Source: Pohlia nutans (Eukaryota; Streptophyta; Bryopsida; Bryales; Mniaceae). Taken from it: a stretch of 64,000 nucleotides of DNA. Positions 33,766 to 46,849 of the stretch are shown in pieces. Every line of letters begins with the position of its first letter. The first letter of the stretch is position 1. The DNA lies in NCBI GenBank assembly GCA_022496805.1, contig CM040085.1, positions 47,769,811 to 47,833,810 of the forward strand. The letters are read 5' to 3'. Made by a program: the position numbers and the translations under genes. The notes under the pieces are model-generated. The model saw only the letters and a list, made by a program, of their open reading frames with translations, was not told where the DNA came from and searched no databases.

Positions 33766-36700
33766 ATCTGTGACCACTTTAACACTTTCGGGACAGAAAT
33801 CTGTTGGGCATTTCTGTTGAAGTGGTCGCGTTGTGGGGAACATCTTTCAGCAAGGATCTGTTGTGGAGATTCTGTAGAACCGGTCACAAGTGCAGCGTGA
33901 CCTGTCCTACGTGGCAAGCCACCTCAGACCCTTTCAACGTACTAAACATATGAATTGGAAGTTGTATACGTGTCCACATATCTTCCCTTCTTGTAATTTC
34001 AGAAATTACTTTGAGGTCTGAAATTTAACTTCTTTTACGAAGTGTATTTTTACAACATTGGATGAACGGAGTATCATGTTTTCGAGGTAAACTAGCATAT
34101 GGTTGATTTTTAAATTACCATGTCACTATCATCCCGTGAATTCCGGATTTACTAGTGTGTGGATGATATTCTGCGATTGTTATGAAAATCGTTGGACTTG
34201 TGGCACAACACTGACGCATGGTACAGTGCCAATAGTTGCTGACATGTCACAATGACATTGGTTGACTATGGATTTATAATTGCGCTTTTTACATACAGCG
34301 TAGTGAAAATACATGTCGTCGCCATTTCTCTGCGGTTAAATAAATAACTGTACAATTATTCGGTGCTCCATACACTACTAATCCTGACCCTCCGATGCCA
34401 AAAATCGTAGCCCTCTACATGCATCAAGATTTATGGCCTTGATCGCGCTAGTTCTATCTATTCATCATTTTCTGCAAATTTTTCATGTATCCACTCATTT
34501 TTATAACCATCCTCTACTTATATCTGTATGTCATATCACTGACTGAAACTTCAGACTTCCTAATTTACGGACATCTCCATTGTCTTCATCGTCTTGCGTA
34601 TTTTTGATGGTTTCCTTATTTGCTTGGACCTTGATTTTTTTCCTGTATGGGGCAATCCACGCACGTGTTCTATGGTTAAATGTTTACAAATCTTCATGTT
34701 CCCATCGCCCACTTTTTTTATGATATGTCAGCCTCATCAACCATTGCAATTATGTGCGCATGACGTATGTCTACCATGACAGATTCTAAATGTTACCTGG
34801 TGTATTAGAATCACAAAATTGAGACTTCTGCAGACTCTGTGTCTTCCCACCTGTTTCACTGAGGACATAATCCATGAACGAATTGTCCAACTCTACAGTG
34901 GACATTCTTCGCACTTACAATCACCCCATTCAGATTTGCTTGCGATTTTTCTTTATATAATCCTTCTGCAATACCAGAAATGGTTGTCATGTCCATACAA
35001 AAATTGTAATCGTCATTGACAAAGGTCCCATAGCATTACATGGTGTACATTGTGAAAATGGAAATTGCTATGCCTGTTGCTATTTCAAACCATCAGTGCA
35101 ACTCTATTTTTCCACATTCTTGTCACGCTCATATTCAGATTTTTCCACATCATATCATTGTATACTACAGAAGTCGCCCGAAAACAACACTTACCAATGT
35201 TGATTGTAAAAACTTCATACACGGCGGATGTTAATAATATTTCCATGGTCACAATAGAAATCACAGGATAGCCAAACATTTATACTGCACTTCCACTAAC
35301 CTCGTCCTGTTGTACACTCTGGGCTCTTTCATTAATTGTAGCTTTCCACTAGGCCAAAATACATGTCCACATAGTGTACAACAGAGTGGTTTTACATTAT
35401 AGAGTTCCAATGTATTGTGCATAATTTTACAACAAACCTTCTCAGAGCCAGTCCACATATGGGGTCTAACGATGGAAGTTCATACAGTGCATTCGACAAT
35501 CGCATAGTGCTCACACTGGTGGATTACCTGGAACTCAATGAAGCCATTGGTGTTATCGCCTCATTGCTGTACATTGCTGTCTCTCAAACATCGTTGCCTG
35601 GAAATACAAACAGATGAAACAGATGTACCACCTTAATTATATTTTAAATTCTCAAAGAGCACCATCCAATTCTCCGATCAACCCAAACGCTTCAAGCTAA
35701 ACAGTTGCATAATACAATAATATAACTTAGAGAAATATATATCATAGGGTACTAAAAGCACTCTAGTTATTCGCCACCAAATCACACTTCCTATATTGAA
35801 ACAAATCGTGCTTTGCACAATAAGTCAACCCACCCGAAAAACAGACACGGCAGCTCAGTCTCATGAACAGCCCCTTCAGATTTCGTATTAACAATGTGTT
35901 CCGAGAAGTGTCCTCTCTGTTCTACATGATAATCCATTTAATAATACTGTGTGTACAAATATTTGTTAACACATGTTGTAGTCAATTGCCCTACAGCAGT
36001 ACTACCTCTCATTCCGGTGCTTCCAACAACATACAAGCGTTGACGACCTTCAGCGGTTTCGCTCACAAAAATCCTTCTGAACTCAATTATATACATATCC
36101 CTAACATCACCATTGAAGATAGTTGTTCAGGCTGTACATGAAATTTAATTACCTGCCCTGGAGCATACTCCGGCATTGCTACTGCTCATGCTTGGTGTGC
36201 TGGATAGGCAACTTATTTTCCATGCTGTGCATTAGGCTGCACTTACCTGAAATCCAACACCAAGACAGCCTTTCATATGCATAACTGCATCCAAATCAAG
36301 TTTATTCTCGGATGTTTAATGAATTTAAGAATATTGGGTTCGGAAAAAAATACAAATTACTGGATGGCATACAATGGCGCAAAACCCAAACGCTTGCGCC
36401 AATTCTCCGATCAACCCAAACGCTTCATTCAATGGCGCAAAACATCAGCAATTTCGTTACATTTGAGGGCCCCCGTGAGTAGCCCTCGGCTGGGTACTGT
36501 GTGTGCATCAGTATGTGGCAAGGAAGGGCGCCGTACATTAACAACCACCTCATCTGCGCATGCGCTTCATTGTTTGCGAACTTCTGTAAGGAGCTAGTCA
36601 TATATACATTCTGAGAAATTATTATTACTATTGTTTCTGTACATTGCCACCACACTCTGCAATCGTTACGCGATACTCGCCACATGAAACATTATGCTTG

Positions 36701-39202
36701 GTGTGCACATGTATGTGCATAATTTTACTCCCATTAACCCTTACATGTACCACTCCTTTGTATGACATTCAAACTACACTAATTACTGAAATTCAGCCTT
36801 CAACATCTATCATAATATATTTTGTAATATTTTTCATGCATGGAATTGAATGTTTCCTATCAGGCTTGACATTTTCAGATTTCTTTGATTTCATACGGCA
36901 TTTAAAAAAAAGGTTGTAGTCTACTACTTCAAAGACAAATATTTGATTACAAAATACTTATAAAAATTGAATAATTTTTTGGGAGCGGATACAAATTACA
37001 ATGGAGAATCACATTATATGTTTTTCATAGAAACTTTTTATTTCTATTTTGAAATTGAAAATCTGAAAGTCCTATCATTCCTATGTACTGTAAGTCAAAC
37101 CTTCACCTACGAAGCTTGCACAAGCAATAACATACTCAATAATTGGAATTATTAAGATTTGAAATGTTGAGTACAAACACTACTTAATGAACTTCATTTT
37201 CTTAGTTCGGTGTTATAGCAACAAAATTCATCTTCAAAATCAAAATCGGATTTCACCAACAAACATCTCGTCACTGGACGCGTGGACGTTTAGGGGATAA
37301 TACACGTTTGTAATAAACCGATTACATAAAATACATGATTCGCACTTACTCTTCGAGTGTGACAACATTTACCTCTCTCCTCAAACAAATCCTTGTTCGT
37401 GATTGCGATCGTCATATACTATTTGTGTTTACTTCGAAATACAGGTTCTGATTGCTGGCATAGAATTAAACGACTCTCTATTTTCACATGCATTATTCTA
37501 ACGACAAAAGGTTGTGAACAGCTTCTCTGATGAGTTGAGGTGCCCTACTGCTATCCAGAATCGAGACTCCAATTTCAGAAACTCTATACCTTGTCAATGT
37601 CAATCAATCGGTGTGAGCCAGTTTAACCCGGAGTTGCTAATTTAAAGGTATTTCGATGCGATGCATTTCACTTATATCCTCTTCTTTCCACTTTCACAGT
37701 TCAATGACTTCATGAACTTTGCAATTCTATCCACAATGCACACTTCTCGTACATTACATAACATCAGTCATTCCTAGAAATTTCTTACATTGGACATGTT
37801 GTTAATTTATCCTACTAATAATTTCTGTAATCTTTCAAGCTATCTGAAAACATCATGTACATCTATATAATGTGAAGATGAAAATTTCACTTCAACACTT
37901 TATAATTTCAGAATAGGGCACACAACCACCAACAGGCCTAAGATTTAAAAGAGGGCATCCTACTATCCAAATCATTATAGGGTACGTATTTACCTCCACA
38001 TTTATCCAGTTTTAACATAGATCATGCTTGAAAATGGTTGAATCACTGTCCTCCATGCGATGTCAGGTACCATATTCACATCCACTCAAACATTAATCAG
38101 TTCATGCACAACAAAGCACTAGGTCCACCTTACTTACCACGTAAGTTCTAACATTGGCAAACTCCATATTGCCTTCTCCAGCTTTAGCTCCTAAAGCAAG
38201 GCATAGTCCTTGTTTATACTCACTCCAATCAATAAAAATCACAGCTCAGGGTCTCTAACTGGAGCGACTTTTAGTTGCTTCAGAGGTCTGTTATTTCATG
38301 TTTCAATCCTCACATGAAATCCAAGCGCTGTTGATTCAATTGTGTCACCATCCACCTTCGAAATTTATAACAGGAACGCTTCGGAAAAATAATGAATCTT
38401 GTTCACAAGAATGAGTCCTATCTTCAAGATACATAATTGGACAAATCAGAATCATTAGCTTCATCCGCCCTGTAAGTAATCCTCTGTACGTAACCTGCGC
38501 AACCATCGCACGACTTATTTCAAGTATTGCTCTCTTCCCTACCTCCCTCATTCAAAGAGTAAAAATTCCCTTTCCACTCGCATCAAAAGTTCGAATACAA
38601 AAGAAGTTCTACAAGAGAGAGAGAAAGTCTAAAGAAGTGAACCTCTGAATGAGGTTTCATAAATTGTAGCGAAAGGGTTTAGGGCTTTGGCAAACACAAA
38701 CTCTGTTGGTTCTATCAGCTTATCGATCACGTCTAATCGATATTGCAAGTTACAGAGGCACAAACAACGTACTTGCACTAGTAGAATTCTAGATTTTAAG
38801 GACGTGAATAATGACTCGGTGTGGAGTCACTTCAGACAGTCATGCAAAAAAATGACTTTGAGCTCGGCCGTCAATACGGACCCGTCTTTCTTTGGAACCT
38901 GTCCTTTTGGACTGTTTTCATTGAGGTGGTAAACGAATATATCGGGGGGACTACATGCTCATCAGCTGAACATTCGGGGGGACTGCCTGTCTGAACGTCA
39001 GCTGAACGTTCGGGGGGACTGCCTGTCTGCAACATTCACTGCTCTTCAAACTACTTCAGGCTCCAGCCTCTCACTTCGACGTTGCGGCGCTCGACGCTCA
39101 GAATTATGTTTCTGTTTTGGTTTCTTTTTGTTCACAGCGATAGTGGATTTGCTAAACAAAGTCACAAATACTAATAATAGATATGAGAAGGGTTTGAATC
39201 AA
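33766..39202. other. unassigned intergenic DNA
   Basis: I find no gene here. Holdings: a lone TTAA-family end (37283-37300, GGACGTTTAGGGG-ATAA), a 36-base phrase used twice (35668-35695 and 36392-36425, CCAATTCTCCGATCAACCCA AACGCTTC) and a G-rich short tandem repeat at 38936-39030. The composition, with phrases such as tgtctaccatgac (34767) that recur at 53770, resembles the non-coding parts of the CACTA-like region. Confidence 0.4.
38936..39030. repeat. G-run tandem repeat, 36-bp unit
   Basis: The unit ACaTTCGGGGGGACTGCCTG then TCTGAACGTCAGCTGA occurs twice, with a partial diverged copy before (atatCGGGGGGACTacatgc). Each unit carries a run of six G. Confidence 0.8.
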
Positions 39203-41344
39203 TTAAGAACTAGTTTCCTTTTTATGTAGGGAATTTTTTTTCTCTAATTTCATTATTAAGCTTGAATCAAGTTCCTGGTTGGAAGTTGGAGTAGTGATGT
39301 AAGCGGAATCCCCATTCCTCTTCCTTTGATGTAAGGGACTACTCAACTTATTAGGGTGTTTCTTAGACCCTGAATCAGTATCTGAAGCATTCCCATGAAC
39401 ACTACGTTTTCTTCCTGGGAAACACTCAGCTCCGATACAGCTCATTTCTCCAGGATCATCCTCAAGACGCTCATCTACCGAGAGAGATGAACTCCTCCAC
39501 CTATCCCTTCTAAATTTCTTTTCACCTAGTGAATTGAAGGTGGGCGCCGACTTCTGAGACTTGAACAAAAGTACACAACCAAATGTTAACAGACAGGCAT
39601 ATAATTCCTTCATGCCAAGTGATGATGAACAGCCTAAAACAGGGCAAGCTCAACAGAACGAGACAAAATCACCGATTTAAAGTCATACCACAATATCCAG
39701 AAAGGTGTGTACAATCCGCAGTGTCAGCCGGAAGCAACCCCCTATGGCCCTGTTGTCAAAGAAATCCAACGTCAAAGAACAATTAATGCGTCAGACATAT
39801 AGTTTCCGTCCATCAAATCATCCTAATGTTTGCCCCACAAGTCACGAAATTGTGATGTACGGTCAACGGCGCACCTGAAACCAGCGGGCAGGGGAGAACA
39901 AAATCAAAGAGGTCCAAGAAATTGTAAGAGTATGAAATTAATGAAGATTGCACATTCTACATATGAAGAAATTTGTTGAACACACAACACCAATGAAAAT
40001 AAAAACAATGTCTGCAAACTTCGCTCGGGTCAGAAAAAAATGTACCTGCTAAAGACGATGGGAATTAGTAGCCGAATGTACATCGATATGTTGACTCCAC
40101 GAAATACAGTTAGTCCAAGAGACGATGCGGCTGTAGACACCACCATCAAACCTCAAACCACCACCTGTTCCACACCATCAAACAAAACACTTTGATCAGA
40201 ACACTAACATCCATTAATCAGTATTTATGAAATTAATGTTTGTTGGACATGAAAGTGCTTAGAAGAGTAGAAACCTTGTAGACTCCCACACGAATGGTCC
40301 AAAATTGCGCCCTCAGAAAATACCATTGCAACCAGACAGAGTAAACCAGCACCAACACGCACAGCCCTTGCAAAATCGATTTCAATACTATTATCTATCA
40401 AACTGCAATTACAAAACAAGGTTTGCAACTTGATCCCACAGAATTTTTGAAGTATGCAGCATTAGAATGAAGGTAGCTTGCTGGTTTCATCAACCTGTAA
40501 TTAAACGTGTAATTGTCTCATAAATGAATGCCAAGTTTTGAGAACACCAGCACGGTTACAAAAGCTTCCAAAACTATTGCAAGGTTCACAAGAAGGCGAA
40601 CTGTTCATAATGGCCTCTACATGGAAAACGAGGAACGTATTTGTATACAAAGCAAGAGAGCAATGCAAACCTGAATAGTCCCAGATATCTACGGTTGAAT
40701 ATATGGTAAGCCACTCAAAGGGTACTTTTTTGGGTTGCTACAAGGATGCGGCAAATTGTCATTGCACCATGCTGGAATCTACAGAACAAACCAGAACTTC
40801 CTCAGACTGGTCTCAAACATTAATGAAACATGCTGATACGCCATTTCATGAATTTAATTCTTTCAACATTCTGATGTAATTAACTCTGAGTAATGGCAAA
40901 TAGCAAGATACCCATCCATCTGTTTGACAAACCATAAAACGTTTCCAAACCTTATAACAGATACAAGATCTTTCCTTATTCTGTTGTAGAACACAAGTTC
41001 AATGAAACCATGCAGTTTCACTCCCTCAACTTGAAAACTAATATTATCAATAGTGTGATGTTCATACTTGTGTCCTTGCATTGGAATAAATGTCCTCTGT
41101 TTCAACCAAAAACAATTTTAAAATGAAAACGAAAATGGAAAAAAAAAACATATAATAAAAAAAACACGAGGTTCATCTTCATTGAAGGCAGTATCACTAA
41201 CCTCGAAAAATGGTAAGACCATCAACAACAAATATATGAAACCTCTTGCAAAAGATAATTGGTGGTAGATCAGAAAAGTTCTCTTGGCACTTTCATAATC
41301 CTTGTGATATACCACAGCCAATGGCATCCACCTCCCAGCATGGC
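39203..41344 (-). pseudogene. two-pore-channel-like (TPC1 family) remnant, voltage-sensor half only
   Basis: Phase-consistent pieces on the minus strand: 41202-41344 (helix S1, ARGFIYLLLMVLPFFE), 40671-40778 (IPAWCNDNLP, YPLSGLPYIQ), 40275-40402 (S3-like, RVGAGLLCLVAMVF), 40046-40130 and 39689-39749 (S4 and linker with regularly spaced Arg: YIRLLIPIVFSR, FRLTLRIVHTFLDIV), then 39203-39553 (hydrophilic tail to a stop). A PFFE-x-PAWC step and a charged S4 fit vacuolar two-pore cation channels. The S5-pore-S6 part and the whole second domain are missing. A TAG lies in frame at 40689-40691. An S2-like stretch (LLVNLAIVLEAFVTVLVF, about 40545-40610) does not splice in cleanly. I call it a broken, truncated gene. 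Confidence 0.65.
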
Positions 41345-42229
41345 CTGCAACACACATCGACCATCAGAAACTGATTCTTATGATAGCTACTCCGATACTT
41401 CAACCACGGTATCCAATGTCACCGGCACCCAGAAATCACAGATGAAGCAAGATTGGGGATAAAGAACCAAAAAATACAAGATTCTAGAGAGTCTCAATAA
41501 TAGCTCCAAGTCCGAATTAGAATGCTCATCAATATTTATAAAATTTCAACCAAGGTAGAGAATAGTTCCATGGGTGAAGTGTTTCCTTAAAAGACAAGTT
41601 TTTACGGACTTTGGGGGACCACATTTCAAGTGCGCTTTGAGAAATGACACTTATGACACACAAGTGCTAAAGAACATACTAAGCCCCATGGGCTTACTTT
41701 TTTTATGGACTAAATCTTGCTCCATCAAGCTTCACCCGAACTAATTACTCCCTCCGTTTCGAAATAAGAGTCCACTTTTTTGACATTTTTTTCCTAGTTT
41801 TTGTCCTATGTTTTATACTTCAAACCTGAGCAATATCCACTTCAAACAGGGCGGATAATGAGAGTGACACAAAAATTATATACTGCTATTAAAAATTGAC
41901 CATTTTTTGAGTACTATGACGACTCTTTTTGGCAAACATAACATTAAGTTGAAAAATGCCAAAAAAGTGGAGTCTTATTTTGAAAGAGGGGGAGTTCATA
42001 ATAACTGTCACAAAATATTAAAGTTGTCAATTTCACAGACAATAGAGTATGTGCTAGAGGGAAGGACCAAACGTACAAGCAGACTGATACATTCAGGACG
42101 ACCAATTTGATATGAATTCGTATAGTGGAGCAGCAACCCGGGAGGATTTGCAACAAACCAACGCCGCCGACAACGTTTAAACCTTCCAGCCCAAATAAGT
42201 ACCCAACCTGCAGGAGGCCGTCCACCTAT
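41345..42229. other. intergenic DNA with one MITE
   Basis: No gene supported. It contains the Stowaway-like element at 41746-41996. Confidence 0.5.
41746..41996. mobile_element. Stowaway-like MITE, 247 bp
   Basis: The element at 41748-41994 begins CTCCCTCCGTTTCGAAATAA and, in reverse complement of its right end, CTCCCCCTCTTTCAAAATAA, both running on into a GACTCCACTTTTTTG-like arm. It is flanked by TA on the left and TT on the right, so one side has mutated. Confidence 0.82.
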
Positions 42230-44416
42230 ATCCAAACCATTATTTGTGAGCCTTCTGAAACAAGTACTAAGGGAGGGGTAGCAGCCTGAGCATGTTCGGA
42301 AACCTCTCTGGAAGTCACCAGCATTTCCGATCGGTCCTCGTTGCTCTTAGCAATCTCGTCAGAAAACCTACTGTTGCACGTAACTTCCAATCCCCGACTA
42401 TCATGATCTTCCTCTTCAACATGTGCCGAATTAGATAATACATCAGAGACTTCGCTTGATATTTCTTTACCTGAAGGAGAGAGACCATCACCTAGGAAGG
42501 ATAATTAAACAGCAGGCAGATGCTCGGGGTCCTCAACAACAACATTTATCTGACATTGTCCTGCAGTTTCAATTGCCTCAACCCGGTGGTCTAAGATATC
42601 TGGGGTAGAGTCCAAAGTGATGGAGATATCTTCAACAACCTCTACACTTCCACCCGAATCAGGAATGGTAACTGGTTCAATAGCTGACTCATACTCTAAG
42701 CTATGACCAGGGCTCTCAATACTCTGAGGTGCGATGTCACTGTCACCATCCACAACATCATGCGATTTCTCAACTGAGAGGCTACCATTGCTGCTGCTAT
42801 TCAAACTTTCAGTCCTCGTCTCTGATTCTGACGGAGGTAAAGCCGCATTAGTATCAACAACCCCCGCCCTTTCAGAATTGTGTGCGGTCTCGTAATCCAC
42901 CAACCAACGATCCCCTGGCAAAGATTCAGGGAGGCCATCCGTAAGTGCAGCTTCGTTGTTGTACATGACATCGAGCTCCTCCCTCATACTTCCCTTACAA
43001 TCAACAATGTCACTTTCCTGGTAATGTGCCGTAGAGCTCTCAGAGGTACGAAATTGCTCTAAATCGAAATCATGCCCATCTGCCCTGTTTATGTCGTCTG
43101 GGTCATCGGTAGTGGTATCTAGGAATGAATCGAGACCATCTGTGTCGCCTACCAAAGAGTCCGCATTTTCAAGAAAATATGAAAATATGTCCTCTCCACC
43201 ATGCGCTGCCGAGACATCTAAATTTTGTTCGTGAAATCTGACATAACATAATGACCAGCATCGGAAGCAATTTCCGAAACACTGTGGAAACTAGGAGAGC
43301 ATATGTCGCTCGAATCTGCAGCAGCTACACTTGCACCACTTCCAGACGTTTGAGGACTGCTAGCTGCTTCAGAATGGGCATCAGCGTCGTTCTGAGGCTT
43401 TTGTGTTCCATTGACCTTCACACTCAGACGTTCACTGGGGCGATTCACTACCATCGATGTACTTTTGTTGCTCGGCCTTCGAGCACCAATAACACTGCGG
43501 CCCTTGCTAGGAGATTCATCACTCTGTTGGGGCTGCCCTTCCTGGGATTGTTTGTCAAGTCCAGATAAAGTATTTACCTTCTTGCGCAAGAAATTCGACC
43601 TCCGAGCTGGGGTCGAATTCGATTTTGTCAATGTCGGTTTCCGTATCAGTGCAGGATTTGGTGAAAGTTCCTTCTACTCTGTTCGGGTGCGTTATCTCGT
43701 GAAGGACCATCCTAAACCCGAGAACACCAAATCATGTTACAAAAGAATCCGCTACAATAATCTAATTACATCAGAAGGCCAACCTTGAAAGAAATGTGTT
43801 CCTGGGACACAAAATAAGTTGTCATACTTTTCATGGCTCCTTTTAAGATCTATCACTCATGCGGGTAAATCCAGAAATTATTCTGTGGGAAATCTACATT
43901 GTTGCTGTTAGTGTGGAGAAGCAGAGGATTGGCACAAGGCGTGAAAAAAATGTTGAAACAATGTCATACCACGAACACAAGAGAGCGTTGGGTCCGCCCT
44001 TGGCTGGTGGACCTCGTAAAGGTCTTCTCTGCAAATTCACCTCTGTTCTTTGACGAGGTTTGGGAATCAGTACTCGTCTGACTCCCAGTCTGACTTCGGG
44101 CCTTCGGCAACCTGTGTAATAACCCAAACTAAGAAAATTAAATCCTTTTTATCAGAATGCGGCTCTAAAGAAATAGAATCACTCTTACAGCAATTCCGTG
44201 ATAATTTACCGGGTCACTCCCACGGCATTCAGTCGACGAGTGGAGTAGGGCAACAAATTTAAAAATCTCTATATTGAAGACTTTTCATTGGCAAAGGCCC
44301 GCAGGTGAATACAGACGGCAGGACGATCACAAGAAGTAAGTTCGCTAAAAGTACCTGGGCGGATCGGGTGCTGGAGGATACAATGTATTTCGAAGCAAAC
44401 GGACGAGATCATCATG
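42230..44416 (-). pseudogene. Ser-rich to acidic protein gene, broken or split (function unknown)
   Basis: Minus-strand pieces: 44355-44416 (HDDLVRLLRNTLYPPAPDPP), 43970-44111 (LPKARSQTGSQTS...), about 43220-43673 (basic, KSNSTPARRSNFLRKKVNTL, then Ser-rich) and 42505 to about 43219 (very acidic, EDIFSYFLENADSLVGDTDG). The first three junctions agree in phase. Near 43220 the acidic part continues in a different frame without a convincing intron. The TAA at 42505-42507 is followed in the same frame by another 85 or so similarly acidic codons to about 42230. It is either a decayed gene or one with unusual splicing. No family is recognised. The first coding exon was not found; it may lie in 44420-45500. 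Confidence 0.45.
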
Positions 44417-45602
44417 CTACAAAAAGACCACAAACCCCCAGGAAAAATTAGCACAACTCTTTACAGAGCATGTTAGAATCGCCACTAATAAAAGTGCTTG
44501 ATAACGGTGATGGCATATATACAAAGTCTGAACCAACGACCCTGAAGACTTACGTAGACCACAATATTGTGAACAACGTGCGCGCTCCAGAGCGTTCTCA
44601 CCGATTTAGACCTATCTCATAGCATCAGCAAACCGACACAAGAAAGAATCACGCAAGAAAAGTGTCATCGCATCCCCTTCAATACTACACAACTCGGCGA
44701 CAACGATTCTCCTGCTGTTCGATCAATGAATTTCTGCAAGATTCATTTTTCAAACAGGACGACTTACTCGGTCTTAACAACTTCGACGACTTATAACAAA
44801 TTCAATGATATTCCCACTCGAACGGCCACCAGAATCAAGAAACGCCTGACGTGAGAATATTATGCTCATTGCACAGCTGATTAAGCTTCTTCTGCCATTC
44901 GATTAACAAATCTCAGCAAGATTCATTTTTCAAATAGGACTCACGGCTTATCTGGTCTTAATATCAACAGCAACAAATTCAACAAACGAATGGCCGCCAG
45001 AAGAAAGAAACTCTACCTTAACACCTGCCGTGTGAATGTTATTTGTGAGTTTCAAAATTACATACTGCTATTCAAAGACTACAGTACAAAGAGCATTACA
45101 TGTGCTGGTCGAACATTCAAAAAGAAAGAAAATTGTAGAAAGAAAAAGTCCCCGTATGACCTGCTCAAAACTGTAAAAATAAAAAATGAGATTCAATTTG
45201 AGCCTCTTGGTTTAAACTGTCCAAAAATGCGAAAAAAACAGATCGAAGTCGTGGATTTCAGCTCACTGCAAACACGCTAAAAGATCGACGATCGCCACTC
45301 ACCAAGCTCCGACGATTGGGTCAATTAGGTTAAAAACCTCACCAAGAAAAATTGGTAAAACGAAGCCACAAGAGGCGCTACTGCCTCGTGCTAAGATCAG
45401 AAAATCAGTTACAAGAGATCGATCTGGCTATGGCGAGAAGGAAGATTTTCTTCTGCAACGGAAGAGTAGTGAGCGCTTGAAACCCTAATCGATGAAGCAT
45501 GAGCACAACGAGCTTCACATGCTAATTAGCTCCTTCAGGTAAACTTGCAAGCAACGGCCACAATGGTTTTACCTCGACGATGTACTAGATGGACACGCAG
45601 CT
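44417..45602. other. unassigned stretch, possible leader of the 42230-44416 gene
   Basis: I see no supported coding exon. 44690-44780 and 44880-44950 share a diverged direct repeat (gattCTcCTGCtgTtCGATcAA, AGATTCATTTTTCAAa.AGGAC). A leader for the minus-strand gene could start near 45490 (ttagggtttcaagcg in reverse complement), but that is a guess. Confidence 0.35.
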
Positions 45603-46586
45603 TCAGTCCGATCCGAGAAAGTCTGAAACCAAAGACAGTCATTTTGCAAGTCACAAAAGACTATAAGCGGACCGCCTGTCATTAAGGGGTCTGCCTCGAA
45701 GGACAGCATTTCTACTAGTGTTGAAAGCTGTAGGATTACATACCTATACCTGAACAAGCAATGCATTTGCTGATGACTTCTTTGCCTCGTTTCCAATAAA
45801 AGCTCACCTCCCCAGTGCCTTGACACCGTGAACACTTGGCCATCCACTGGTACACGGGGTCCTTACAATTCTGCGATTGCATCACAGATAGAAATGCGGT
45901 CAAATTGCACCTGCTCAAGACCTAAATTCTAGAACACGGAAAAACAACCTGGCCCCTGGCAAAGAAGGGTTTGCACAGTTCATGTGCCGGTGTGGACAAG
46001 AATACAAGATTCAGCAGAGAGAGGGAGAGCAAACCTCTAATTCGGGATCACAATTCAGCATGGCGTCTATCTCTTTCTGCGAAGTAGGCTTGATCCCTGG
46101 ATACGCAAGGGGCAGCGGCAACGGCGTGCCACTGCTGAGTGCACTTTTGTTGTGTCTGGACCATTTTTCTTTTGCACCGGCTTTCACTTCTCGCTCTGTT
46201 TCGCCCTGCCGCCCTCCGACACGCGAAGTCAACGGCCACTGAAAATCGGAGAACTCGGCTGCTCGGTGGCGAACAATGTCTTCCAGCAATCCTTCGGACC
46301 ACGACAACAGCGGCGGCGGTTTCAAATAGAAATTGCGCATGTAAGGTTTCGAAGCAGGCAAGGGAGGCAGATCCAAGGCTGCAGCAGCGCCATCGCCCGT
46401 CATGCGCCATCGCCCGCCATATCCAACTTGCCTCAGCACCATACATGGTAGGCTGGTAAACATGTCTTCAACCAAAACTAGCTCACTGTTGAGCTCGCTC
46501 GTCTGAACAAGACTCAATCCCTTGCAACAGTCACTCGCAGACCGCATTTCCCTCAGTGCACCACAGAGTGTGCCATGCATAGTCAT
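45603..46586 (-). CDS. DnaJ-type cysteine-rich zinc-finger protein, about 232 aa
   Basis: Exons (minus): 46035-46586, 45744-45870 and 45603-45622, in phase with GT..AG borders (699 bases). Exon 2 holds two CxxCxGxG-like knuckles, CSRCQGTG and CIACSGIG, about 20 residues apart. That is half of a DnaJ central domain, as in small plant proteins of the BSD2 kind that help fold or assemble plastid proteins. The preceding motif [20 protein letters not shown] then NCDPE fits a plant-conserved family I cannot name. The third exon adds only DFLGSD before a stop; relatives as I recall them continue further, so the end may be mis-spliced or truncated. The N-terminus (from ATG at 46586) is not a convincing transit peptide. 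Confidence 0.65.
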
Positions 46587-46849
46587 CAGACCCTTCCTTC
46601 ATGCCACCCTGTGTCTGGGAAACCAAGGTTTGGCCTCATGTTCTGCACCAAGTCGCAAGGTGTATATAAGCCCTCGCAACCCCAGTCTTTGTAACAGCAG
46701 CAACCATTAATTCCTGATCTCCAGCTTCCACCACCATCCTACCAGTTCTTGTTCTCCACTTGCAACGGACGTCCTGAACTCATCCATCCAATTACTGATT
46801 CTAGCAGGCAACTGCACTCAGCGATTGAGAGCTAGCAAGCTACTGACAT
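46587..46849. promoter_or_regulatory. upstream region of the DnaJ-type gene
   Basis: A TATATAAG word on the plus strand at 46662-46669 is followed by a C-rich leader-like stretch. No plus-strand gene follows that I can support (a 37-codon frame at 46860-46973 is antisense to a kinase fragment). Kept as an unresolved promoter-like patch. Confidence 0.3.

Noticed and set aside
40917..41100. open frame between the TPC S1 and PAWC exons (RTFIPMQGHKYEHHTIDNIS)
   Set aside because: It would fit phase, but the S1 exon joins directly to IPAWC as in TPC proteins, so this is probably intronic.
46011..46459. overlapping plus- and minus-strand frames in the DnaJ-type exon 1
   Set aside because: Only one minus frame leads in phase into the CxxC exon.
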